From a virus, in the IMG/VR virus record IMGVR_UViG_3300008217_000105, positions 1 to 23,175 of that record: DNA of 23,175 bases. One strand, 5' to 3'. Each line of letters begins with the position of its first letter. The first letter of the stretch is position 1. This document shows, piece by piece, positions 1 to 9,200 of this stretch. The position numbers and the translations under genes were made by a program. The notes under the pieces were generated by a model. That model did no database searches. It had not been told where the DNA came from and saw only the letters and a list, made by a program, of their open reading frames with translations.

Positions 1-503
1 ATATCGATTCGTTGCGTGAGGAATGTAAGATATGGTTGATGACCATATTGGACAAGTATGATCCCAATAAAGGCTCCGCGGCCTTTTCTTACTTTTCGGT
101 CATAACAAAGAACTGGTTTATTCACAAAGTAAAGCGACAGCAAAAGAGAAACAAGCGCGAGATTGACTTAGGAAATATCTCCAAGCGCTACGAGGAAGAA
201 TACCTTTCGACTAATGAATCTTATGTGTCTCAAAGAGTAGAAGAGGAATTTTGGAAATCGTTTTATACAGAGTTAAAATCGTGGGACGTATCCCAGATGA
301 AGGAAAACGATACAAAAGTTTATAAAGCCATCATCATTTTATTTGAGTCTAAAGAAGAGATCGATATTTTTAATAAAAAGGCTATTTATTTATATCTGCG
401 GGAGATCACTGGTTTGAATACAAAGCAGATTGTTAATTCTCTTAAAAAATTCAGGAAGAGATATTCTTCGTTTAGACAAAATTGGGAAGGTGGAATGTTG
501 TGA
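1..503 (+). CDS. Phage late-transcription sigma factor, gp55-like (5' partial)
   Basis: The frame is open from the left edge (codons start at base 3) to TGA at 501-503, so the N-terminus lies outside the window; the TTG at 12 is an internal Leu, not a start. The visible part has a sigma region-2-like segment: a hydrophobic helix, then KYDPNKGSAAFSYFSVITKN, then WFIHKVKRQQKR and a very basic stretch. This aligns by eye with T4 gp55 (NFDETK..NPHAYITQACFNAF.QRIKKERK). Such factors bind core RNA polymerase and direct it to late promoters. The C-terminal third (about KVYKAIIILFES to FRKRYSSF) is helical and contains YLREITGLNTKQIVNSLKKF, which looks like a helix-turn-helix (a region-4-like module is my inference). 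T4 gp55 ends in a clamp-binding LDFLY-type tail; this protein ends in NWEGGML with no such motif. Its place ahead of structural genes fits a late regulator. Family fairly sure; exact orthology to gp55 less so. Confidence 0.72.
   Translation, partial: IDSLREECKIWLMTILDKYDPNKGSAAFSYFSVITKNWFIHKVKRQQKRNKREIDLGNISKRYEEEYLSTNESYVSQRVEEEFWKSFYTELKSWDVSQMKENDTKVYKAIIILFESKEEIDIFNKKAIYLYLREITGLNTKQIVNSLKKFRKRYSSFRQNWEGGML
487..493 (+). promoter_or_regulatory. Ribosome binding site for the GTG start at 500
   Basis: AAGGTGG lies 6 to 9 bases before GTG at 500-502. It supports this start over the in-frame TTG at 482, which has no such site. GTG overlaps the TGA stop of the sigma gene by 4 bases, as in translational coupling. 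Confidence 0.6.
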
Positions 504-799
504 GCAAGAAGGACCTACAAGGCTTAATCGATGAAGCGCTTGGTAATATTCGCAATGATCGAAAGATTGCACGAGAATTTTTAAATGAAATTGCCAATCA
601 AATAGCAAATGATCCGGACCAAAATAAACATTTAAGTCCCGTCGCGGCAAAGCATGTAGAGTCCCTGCAGCGCTCTAATGAGCAGCTAGTTAAAATAATT
701 GGCCTGAGTCAGAAAAGACAAACACAAGGTTTTGGACTTTCAGAAGAAGACAAGAGCAGCCTGTTTGATATAATACAGGAGGAATCTAAAAGTGGCTAA
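500..799 (+). CDS. Small helical phage protein, function unknown
   Basis: The protein has 99 residues, starts at GTG (VSKKDLQGLIDEAL) and ends at TAA 797-799. It overlaps both neighbours (4 and 8 bases), so it is translated as part of the same block. The sequence is charged and almost wholly helical by eye: DEALGNIRNDRKIAREFLNE, a short linker with HLSPVAAKHVESLQ, a helix RSNEQLVKIIGLSQKR, and an acidic end EEDKSSLFDIIQEE. No catalytic motif, cysteine or membrane segment is present. Small helical oligomers of this size in late regions include small terminase subunits and transcription co-activators such as T4 gp33, but it has no gp33-type clamp tail and I see no HTH good enough to call a terminase. 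A small-terminase role is only a guess from size, helix pattern and the ending (acidic, hydrophobic). I do not recognise the family. Confidence 0.75.
   Translation: MSKKDLQGLIDEALGNIRNDRKIAREFLNEIANQIANDPDQNKHLSPVAAKHVESLQRSNEQLVKIIGLSQKRQTQGFGLSEEDKSSLFDIIQEESKSG
777..782 (+). promoter_or_regulatory. Strong Shine-Dalgarno for the GTG start at 792
   Basis: AGGAGG sits 9 bases before GTG at 792-794, inside the end of the previous gene. It fixes the start of the peptidase/spike gene although that start overlaps the upstream stop by 8 bases. Confidence 0.75.
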
Positions 800-2219
800 A
801 AAGCTTTTTCTTGATCCGTATGCCTTCTCTGATCCCGAGTCCGCACGAGATTTATATTCAAATGCTATTCGTAAGTCGTTAGGATATGGCGTTCCTTTTC
901 TTGAAGATAATAATTATGTTGCAAAAGTCATATCTCCGCCGCTCCCTTTAAAGCCGGGCGATGCTGCTATTTTTAATAATCCTGAAACTCTACTTCGCGG
1001 CGGCAACGTTGGAGAGGAAACTGCCGAGTTTGTTGGCGGAATGCGTCCACAACCAGGCGTCCTGTCTAAGTTTGTTTTTTATGGAAGAATAGAAAAAATT
1101 CATGCGCCTTTTTTAGAGGAGCCGTGTCCTATAGCTTATGCAGTCGACGCTGCTCAATCTTATAACTTGATTATGCAGCACACACAATTTCACTCATTGG
1201 CAACCACCACGGAACTTCCTGCAGTGGGAGATCTTGTAAATGTAAGATTGAATAAAGGAGATCATGGCTGGGATTTGCAATATGGGCATTATGTTGGAAT
1301 TTACGAGCGCAGCACAGATACGATTGTGCCTTCTCATCTTCCTGTTACAGCAAAAGCAGCCGCGGCCGCCGCAGCCGGCGGAGCTAGCTCCCTGGGCAAT
1401 GCCGATGCAGCGCCGGGATTTTCGGGAGATTATACTCCACCTGAAAACGCAGCGCCGGTGTCGAATGGCGCGATCTTGGCCGGCGCCGGTCCAGCAGCTA
1501 ATCCAGATTTGCTTACTACATATTGGGATTGGATTAGTCGCCTTCTGCCAGAGGGTTCAATCTGTACGTCTGGATTAAGAAACCAAGCTAGACAGAATAG
1601 GATTATTAGAAATTTCTATAAAGGCGCATGGGCGACTGGCCAGCCTGGTGATTCTTTTACGACGCCCCCGGGACCCGAGACAGATGAGGAAATTACATAT
1701 GCGCACGGTCAGGTGCGCAAGAAGCCATGGCCCGGGAAGATCGTGGGTCGTAGGGTTTCCGCAGACCCTCATGGTCACGGTGGCGGTGGTGCTTTAGATA
1801 TTTCATTTCCTCGGCTGCAGCCCGATCCACTTCCGAATGGGAAACGAGGAACACCAAATTTGGGAAAATTAATGGAAATAAGGGCCGTGGTTGAGGCTGC
1901 GAGTGAAGATCCTAATATAAAGGTATCGACGCGGCCATTTCACAAGGGGAATTACCCGAGCCTATATGAAAAGGCTAATAACTGCATACATGTTGAAATA
2001 AATATTGATGGTACGGAGTCCTTTGATGAGGTTTCCTTTGAAAGAGGGAGAGTGGCTATTGTAGCCAAGCTGGGAGGTTCTTCAGCCACCGCCGAGTTTG
2101 TCGGCGGTCATGTTAATGGAATCATGTACACTGACCGCGACGAGCACGCAGCTGCGCAAGCCGCGGCCCGCGATGCATTTGACGAGGCCCGAGCTGCCAG
2201 GCTGGCCGCGCTGCTATGA
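792..2219 (+). CDS. Baseplate hub/spike protein with OB-fold-like region and M15-type peptidase motif
   Basis: The product has 475 residues, GTG start with AGGAGG upstream, stop TGA. Residues about 95-172 (KFVFYGRIEKI to LPAVGDLVNVRLNKGD, then YGHYVGIYE) have the strand pattern of a gp5-type OB-fold; this is by eye. An Ala/Gly-rich linker follows (about 186-205, seven Ala in a row). The second half carries H329-G-G-G-G-A-L-D336, an exact match to the H-x-x-G-x-A-x-D zinc motif of M15 peptidases (VanY and phage L-Ala-D-Glu or D-Ala-D-Ala peptidases), and C-I-H400-V-E402, the place of the third zinc ligand. Such enzymes cut peptide cross-links or stems in peptidoglycan. The residue three before H400, usually Asp/Glu, is Asn397, so activity is uncertain. 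The end (about 450-475) is an Ala-rich helix. It sits immediately before the spike-like gene. I infer a role like T4 gp5: cell-wall opening during injection. TAEFVGG occurs at residues 77-83 and again at 433-439. An alternative is a plain endolysin, but the N-terminal half and the context argue against it. Confidence 0.6.
   Translation: MAKKLFLDPYAFSDPESARDLYSNAIRKSLGYGVPFLEDNNYVAKVISPPLPLKPGDAAIFNNPETLLRGGNVGEETAEFVGGMRPQPGVLSKFVFYGRIEKIHAPFLEEPCPIAYAVDAAQSYNLIMQHTQFHSLATTTELPAVGDLVNVRLNKGDHGWDLQYGHYVGIYERSTDTIVPSHLPVTAKAAAAAAAGGASSLGNADAAPGFSGDYTPPENAAPVSNGAILAGAGPAANPDLLTTYWDWISRLLPEGSICTSGLRNQARQNRIIRNFYKGAWATGQPGDSFTTPPGPETDEEITYAHGQVRKKPWPGKIVGRRVSADPHGHGGGGALDISFPRLQPDPLPNGKRGTPNLGKLMEIRAVVEAASEDPNIKVSTRPFHKGNYPSLYEKANNCIHVEINIDGTESFDEVSFERGRVAIVAKLGGSSATAEFVGGHVNGIMYTDRDEHAAAQAAARDAFDEARAARLAALL
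1020..1039 (+). repeat. Short direct repeat, copy 1 (encodes TAEFVGG)
   Basis: A 20-base stretch matches 2088-2107 at 18 of 20 positions; both differences are third-codon changes. Both copies are read in the same frame as TAEFVGG in the peptidase/spike protein. Confidence 0.7.
2088..2107 (+). repeat. Short direct repeat, copy 2 (encodes TAEFVGG)
   Basis: Second copy of the 20-base repeat seen at 1020-1039. The two copies bracket the OB-fold-like region, the linker and the peptidase region. Confidence 0.7.
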
Positions 2220-2227
2220 AAACATAA

Positions 2228-3214
2228 ATGCCAAAAGAAACTAAAATATATGATCCGGAATGTAGCGAATGGGCTAAGAAAACGGGCCATTGCAAAACAA
2301 TTGATGAATTGATTAAAGAAGGCAACGCACCAAACATGGTGCCTTCGCCCAGCGGCCTATATCATACAATAGGCCCCCCGCAGACGATTCATTTTAAAGC
2401 AGCCAGAAATGGTCTTCATATGCAACAAGGCGGCAGCTATATTGTATTAGGGTCCGACAGGCCCACTTCTGTTAGATCTGGATACGGCGCCAAAGGTGCG
2501 CAAAATGCAGCAACTATTGATTTAGTTGTTGGAAGGATGTCTAGCGCACACCCCAAACCAGGGACTTTTGTTGATAATAGTTTTTTTGCAGATGCTGCTA
2601 GAATTTATATTAGTCAATTAACCAACGTTGATACAAATTTTGGTTTGGCTTCGGGGGGAAAATCCTTAAGTCAACGAGCATCCTCAGCAGTGGTTTTAAA
2701 AGCAGATGCCATCAGAATTATTGGAAGAGAGGGAATCAAAATTGTTACTGGACAAGGCGAAGGCGTTAAAGGTTTTGGGGGTGGCGAACCGAATTCTCGC
2801 GGCGGCAAAATAAAGCGCCCGGCGCCTCCAATTGAGTTAATTGCTGGTAATAATATTGGGCAAAGAACCATTCCGGGGACTCCTTATAAGACCGGCGGAA
2901 CGGTGGATCTGCTGCAACCGATTCCACTAGGGAAAAATGTAAGAGACGGATTAGAAGAATTGAGTGACATTGTTGGTGAATTATGGAGTGCGGTGTTTAA
3001 TTTTGCGTTGCTTCAATCAGGTATGAACGTGGCTTTTGGAGTAAGTCCCTTTCCTTGGCAGCCAGCTGCCATGGCCGCCATGCAACCATCGATCTTTACG
3101 GGTGTTCTCAATTCATTATGGCATACTCGCGCTAATGTTACTATGTGGAAATTAAATTATCTCAATCCTGCTGGTTATAAATATATTTGCAGCAGAAGTG
3201 TTAGAACAACTTAA
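2228..3214 (+). CDS. Beta-rich spike/needle-like virion protein
   Basis: The product has 328 residues; ATG at 2228 is 9 bases after the upstream stop, without a clear Shine-Dalgarno, so coupling to the gene before is likely. It is rich in Gly, Ser and alternating polar/hydrophobic strands: GLHMQQGGSYIVLGSDRPTS, GAQNAATIDLVVGRM, ADAARIYISQLTNVDTNFGL, and VLKADAIRIIGREGIKIVTG. The last is typical of the stacked-strand (beta-helix) C-terminal spike of gp5-type proteins, where runs such as KADxIRIxGREGIKI recur. Residues about 235-328 become helical and hydrophobic (ELSDIVGELWSAVFNFALLQ), perhaps for docking. With the preceding peptidase gene it would form a two-gene version of the T4 gp5 puncturing device. 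No enzyme motif is visible. Structural assignment moderate; exact position in the baseplate is inference. Confidence 0.55.
   Translation: MPKETKIYDPECSEWAKKTGHCKTIDELIKEGNAPNMVPSPSGLYHTIGPPQTIHFKAARNGLHMQQGGSYIVLGSDRPTSVRSGYGAKGAQNAATIDLVVGRMSSAHPKPGTFVDNSFFADAARIYISQLTNVDTNFGLASGGKSLSQRASSAVVLKADAIRIIGREGIKIVTGQGEGVKGFGGGEPNSRGGKIKRPAPPIELIAGNNIGQRTIPGTPYKTGGTVDLLQPIPLGKNVRDGLEELSDIVGELWSAVFNFALLQSGMNVAFGVSPFPWQPAAMAAMQPSIFTGVLNSLWHTRANVTMWKLNYLNPAGYKYICSRSVRTT
3176..3183 (+). promoter_or_regulatory. Possible T4-type late promoter TATAAATA
   Basis: TATAAATA, the exact T4 late -10 consensus read by gp55-type sigma factors, lies 50 bases before the ATG of the 2229-residue gene, inside the end of the previous gene. 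A late sigma is encoded in this window. Against it: the octamer also reads as Tyr-Lys-Tyr codons, and it occurs at least twice more inside genes (10604-10611, 21577-21584), so chance is quite possible. Confidence 0.25.
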
Positions 3215-3232
3215 ATATAACGGATTATTAAG

Positions 3233-6200
3233 ATGGCTGAATCAAAATTTTTAAGACACCAAGATCCATCTGGAGACGGTCTTCCCGATGTATGTGATGA
3301 ATTTGTTGCAGTAGAAGAACCGTTATGTGAAGATTGCAAATGTATTAAAAATGGCGCTGCAATTACTCCTAATTGGCGCAGTCTTGATAGTGAAGAGTCT
3401 TTCCTAAATTATAAAAATTGTTTATATCAAGTTGCTATCGAGACGAAATATACCACCACAATTGATGAGTCACTTTTAGAAAAAGAAGATTTAACTGATA
3501 CTGAAGAGGCCGAAGGAATGGCCGCGCGGTATGAAGAATATGCAGAACAAGCAATAACGGCTCTTCTAGAAGAGAATAATAAAGATACTGGCGCCGCAGC
3601 ACTAAGGTCTATGTCAGTAGCTCTTCAAAATACGGATTACGATTTAGCTGCTAGACCAAAATCAAGATTGAGATTACTTTACTCTATTCCATATCATGAC
3701 TTATGTTCTCTTGATGATGCTGCTGATGAAGAAGACACCGATGATGCGGAAGAAGAAGGAGCAGAAGTTGAAGTAACTTATGAGATTCAGGATCTTAAAG
3801 CGAAACTTATTGTTGTTAGAAAGGGCCTCTTTCTGTACGGAAGGTATTTAAGAGTTTATCGTTCTATTGATAAAGGGAATTTATTTTTCCAAGATGGAGA
3901 TGCTGCCGGGAAGGTATTTCCCTTGTTCGATTATGGGGACCGAGGAATTTTAGGTGGCTCAACGATGGCAAAAATTTTGCCGCAATTAGACAATTTTTTA
4001 AATACAAAGGGATATAATATTCGTGGTGTTGATGTGCACGGCAGCTGCCGTGCTGGTTTTATAAATCTCTATAGAGATAAAGTTGAGACAGTTACATTCA
4101 CGTTCACTAAAGAATATGAGTTAAAAAAGCTAACGTTATATACACAGGGATGTGGAGAAGAAAACCCAATTATATTTATTGATAAGTTAAAACGCCTAAA
4201 AAAGAAGTCGGCTTGGAAAGATCCTACCGCCATGGCGTATTTAGTGCAATTAAATGAGATGACGGTTCAACTGCAAGCCCGCGAGCCAGTTCCATGGTTG
4301 GAATTTGTTAAAAAATATACATATCCTACAATTTATTCTTCTGTAAACCAAGGATATGCGAATACCGATCCGGATAATACAGGCGCCAGCTGTATTGCAG
4401 ACGCGCTTCAAAACGAAGCAAAACAGTTTGGCGAAGATATTTTAGATCCAATTTTCAGTATTGGGGACGCAATTGCTTATCGATTTCATGAGAATATATG
4501 TCGAGAGAAATCTGAAGAAGTTATTCAAGACGAAGTAGATGTTGGTCTGTTTTGGTCGCCTAAAAAGAAATCATCTCCCGAAGGCGCCTCTCAAGGGTCC
4601 CAAGAGGGCCCTACTACTACTTCGATAATATACACGGACGTGGAGGGTGTGGAGGTCCCAGCAGCTAAAAATAAAGATGGTTCTAGAAAACAAGTTCTTA
4701 AAACACTTTCTGATATGGCCGCTGAACAAGCTGGTCAAACCATAGGAATGGATGACGCGACTTTTGATGAATTTTGCGAAAAAGTCATTAATGATAGTGT
4801 TGGGTTTGATTTGGAGGAGCTTTGGGAAGAGGGTTTCAATAAGATTAAACTTTGCGGCCTTTATAGCTTGATGATTGATTCTGTTAAATGTTTGTTTGCT
4901 GGCCTTACTCTTGAAGAAATGTTAAGCACCGTCACAGAAAGCGCACTCCGCACCATGAGTCTTGAAAACTTTGGAAATTTGTTTATTGGGTTACCTCCTG
5001 ATAAACAAGCAGAATTGGACGCGTTGGTTAAAAAGAAGTTTGAGAATGGTGAATTTTTTGCTGGAGGAACCTCTGCTGGTCAACAGGAAATTGCTGATGC
5101 CCCTCCTTTTTCATTAGAGGGAAAACTAGATTTTACCAAACCTTGCAAAGACAAAAAATTAGTAAAATATCAAGAAGAGGAGCAAATGCAGCCGGGCCCA
5201 ACGGGAGAAACGTCAGTTCCAGCTTCCCCGATTAAAGAAGCGTCTGACGACACCAGAAGAACACTCGCCAAACAACTTGATCCCAGCTCCGCCGCCAAGA
5301 AACAACTAAACCCCAACAATGTTTTTGAAGCGTATATCTTGGCGTTATTAGAAGTATATTCCGAAAATTATTTTGAGCTTTTAGCAGAATTAAACAAATT
5401 TCCTGGCGCCCAACTGATTGCAACACTTATCGCAATTTTTGATTGCCCAAAGTCCCCCATCTTAGATCCTAGCGCTTTTGACTTTATCAAAGATATACAA
5501 TTGCCGTTTTGTCGGAATAGTAATGACATTACGTGGCCAGCGCTTGCAAATGAATCCGGATGGTTTCCGGGTACAAAAGATATTAGTGGTGCGCTGTTTG
5601 TTGCCATCCAATTTGCGATTCAAAAACTTGTTGTAACTTTATTGATGAAGTTGATGATTAAAATTTGTGGGACTTTGGGAAGTGCAGCATGCGCAGCGCC
5701 GAGTATTATAGGAGCTGCTATGTCCGGAAACAATATGGCAGATTTGATTAAAGATTCTCTTTGTCCTGACGCTGATGCAGAACAAATCGATAATACAATT
5801 GTGGACATGTTTGCCAATTTGGGCCTTGGTGCTACAGCGTTTGCGAACACAGAACAAGTAATTGATTTTGCAGGTGATATATCTTCTGCGGTGACAAGAG
5901 CGGAATTAGCCCGCGCGTTTTTAGGGGAATGTTCGAGCGAATTTTTAACAGTTGTGGATTCGTTAATAGTATACGAATATCCTGATTTTAGAGCAGGCCT
6001 GAGCAACAAAAAGAATATTTGCAGTTTTTTTGGAGACATGGGCAATTTAATGCCATCAGACTTTAGAGAGCAATTAAGGAATTTTGCCGAGGGCTTACCA
6101 GAGAATGATGGCCTACCAGCTAATCCTTCTTTATGCGCAACTCCACAGCAGATAGAAACTTTTAATCAGTTGAGATCTGATATCTTAGATGGCCGAGCGA

Positions 6201-9200
6201 CCCCCCAACAGATTGAAAAACTAGGAGATCGTTCTGGGCCCTTGGAAGATTTAAAAGATTTGGCTGGTGTGCTGCAGGGTGGCCCTACTCGATATCTTGC
6301 TGATAATTTACCTCCTTTGATTTCTGATCCCGGGTGCGATAATGGTCTTTTGCCGTATGAAAGCGAGGAGGCGAAAGCCACTACTGTGTCTGCTTTGGGC
6401 GGCTCGTTGGAGCAGTTGAAAATTGATTTTGCATATGATATGCTTGGCAACGGCCCGAGTAGTGGTAGATGGGGACTTATTAATATGATTCTTTCAGACA
6501 CAATGGGGAACCCTCTCACGGCGCATATGAGAAAGGCCTATAATCAAAATGATTATGTTGATTATTATACTGATACTAGCGTCGATGCAGATGTTACCCT
6601 GGACGACGATTCCACGGTGGGCACCGCCGGTGGCTGGTTTGATATTAGTGCCGCCGGCCTCGTCGCTGATATAATTACACCCCGCGTGTCACGAACCTCC
6701 CAACAAAGGGGGGCATTTCCATACAAAGTGGCTGATTGGCTGGAAGAATATATGCAGACGAACCTGACTGCTAGTTTTGCTTCTAACAATGAAATTCAAA
6801 AAGATATTAAATCAGATCCAATATCTTTTGCTTCTGCCTCCATTAAGACTTTTGGTAGTGGAATTAATTTACTAAAGTTGCCAGATTTAGGGTATAATGT
6901 TGATACGCGCATAAAGTTTGAGGATAAGGAGATATATTTCTTAGAGAAAGCTCGAAAGAAAGATCCAGATTTAACTTTGAGCTTTCAAGATAATTGCAAG
7001 GGATTGTGGGATGACGATGAAATCGATTCTATGTTTTCATATGGGTTCGACTTAGAATTTTATTTATCGGATTTGGTATCTGGTTCGACCGAGGGTATTC
7101 ATAATCGTGTCGGAGATAATGCAAGAATTAAAATTTGGGACCGTTATAATACTGCCGCCCGAACAGATACGACATTGGCAGCGTCTATACCAGATTTGTT
7201 AAAATATTATAAACCGTTGCAATATAAAATATCAAAAATGATTCTTAAGCCTGACAATAAAAAAATAACCGATTCTTATGAGAGAAAGTTTGAATTTTTA
7301 GCCACTGATAATATTTTAGACGAAATAGATTTGGCGCCATATCCCAAATTTGTTTCTACTTTTAGTCGTCAGCAATCTTACCTTCCACAAATTGTTCTTT
7401 TAGACGAGTTAATCGGCGCCGGCACCATAGAAAAAAGGGATATCAAAAGTGGTTATGACTCAATAATGTCTGACGTGACAGAACAACTTATTTCTGTAAT
7501 TGCTAATAATGAAGATGCTTTTCTGTATGGCGCTGTTTATGATGATTTGTCTTTTGACGATGTTCAATATGTAGTAGACGAAGGCCAAACAGAATCAGAT
7601 GGCGGAACAAATTATTATGAGGCGTTAGTAGATGATGGAGAAGGAGGCACCCGAACCATTAAAAATGATGATCAAATTATGGGCATAAGCTTGATGCAAT
7701 ACATGTCTGGATCTGACGAAAATAGAGTAATGTATCTTGATCCTAACACTTTTGGGGGATCATATATGAATCCTCCACTTTATGTCAAGCCGCTTGAAAA
7801 CAAAGGCTGGATGGGCTTCGTTGAGGCGATGTTTCCAGAAATAAGTCCGTGCAAGCCATATAGAACAGATATAATTGATTTTGAGGATATCCAACAAAAA
7901 ATAGAAAATTCATATCCGACTATTCCAGAAGATCAGCGTTTGAAATCGGATCCAAATTGTATAATTGAAGTTCCCTATGGGAGAATTTTGGAAAGACCAT
8001 CTGTTGCTGGTTTAGAAAGTGTCATTACAGCGACTCTTAGAATTTATGCAAGTACTTTTTTCATTAAATCGTTGGCCACATTCACCAAAATATATCCTAA
8101 GTTTCCAGATACTTTCAGTAGTCTTTACGCGGCTTATATCGTTGAGGAAATGGAAGCTTCTCTTAAGGATGCTCAAAAGGCATTTTGGGAAGCGTTTAAT
8201 CCTTTTAAAGATACCAAATTTTGGTATGCATTTTTAGAACAGTCGGTTCAGCTTTATTCTCGTCGCGTGGATAATGGAGAGATTAGTGATCCACCTACAG
8301 CAGCTGTAGAGGCTTTATCTCACCTTAATGATGTGCAAGAAAATTATCCATATCCAAATAAGAATACTTTAAAAAAAGCTCGTGGTACCGGTGAAGCCGG
8401 CGCGTTTGAATCATTGAAACACTTTAGACAAGACAAGAATCTTGAAGCCATTCAGGCCTCGGAAGAATATGCGAAAGTAATCCTTAAAGAAATGGTGGTT
8501 GAGCAGTTAAATTATATGGGAGAGAAATTTATAGAAAATTTCAAAAATGTAGGAATGTCTCCGGATATATTTGATTTGAACTATTTTATTTTTCAGAGTT
8601 TATCACAAGGTGGCGAGAGCTTGACATTGGATCAGGAGATCAAAGAAGAATATGCGGACTTACCAACAGAAGGCGACGAACATTATACAAGCGGAGGTTC
8701 GTTTGCTTTGCCAGATGGCACAGAATATGTTGGATATTATTTTGTTAAGACGGACGAGGAGGGAAATCCGACTTACGCAGTGGGAGAATTTGAAGTTGAG
8801 GGAGTAGAAGATGAAATATTGACTCCTTTCGCGAATCAAATTATAGTTCCGATAGGGGACATAGATGAATTAGGAGTCAGTACGGAGTCGTCTACTAGCA
8901 AACCATTTGTTATTGAAAAATATATTAGTATTAATGGCACCGCGTACGCGCCAAGTACGGCAGTGAGTATGATTCAGGATAATGATGATCTTGCTAAAAA
9001 TATTTCTGATGTTTACCCCGGAACCCTAGAGACGGTAACCGCTCCGAGCGGCAGAATTGTTGGCCTTGAAGGAGAATTGGGCGTTAGGCATGGCTTAAGA
9101 TTTTCCGCCATAATTAGTGGCACTACAGCTACACTTGTTGAGGTGGAAATAGATGCTTTAGATGTTCAGCTCTCAAAAGTAGATCCGCTAGCGGGCGACA

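Noticed and set aside
482-499. TTG at 482 as the start of the small helical protein
   Set aside because: The GTG at 500 has a good ribosome site and a tight stop-start overlap; TTG at 482 would place that site inside the gene.
1264-1578. A 104-codon + strand frame inside the peptidase gene
   Set aside because: It is out of frame with a gene carrying recognisable motifs and is Gln/Pro/Arg-rich shadow sequence.
1700-1719. Perfect 7-base inverted repeat with a 6-base loop
   Set aside because: It is in the middle of the peptidase gene, has no T-run after it, and so is not a terminator.
5620-6045. A 141-codon open frame on the minus strand
   Set aside because: It lies wholly inside the 2229-residue gene, has no ribosome site or sensible protein pattern, and looks like a shadow of the coding frame.
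8368-8377. TTT followed by seven A, a possible frameshift site
   Set aside because: In the reading frame it does not form an X XXY YYZ heptamer, and the frame on both sides continues one long protein.
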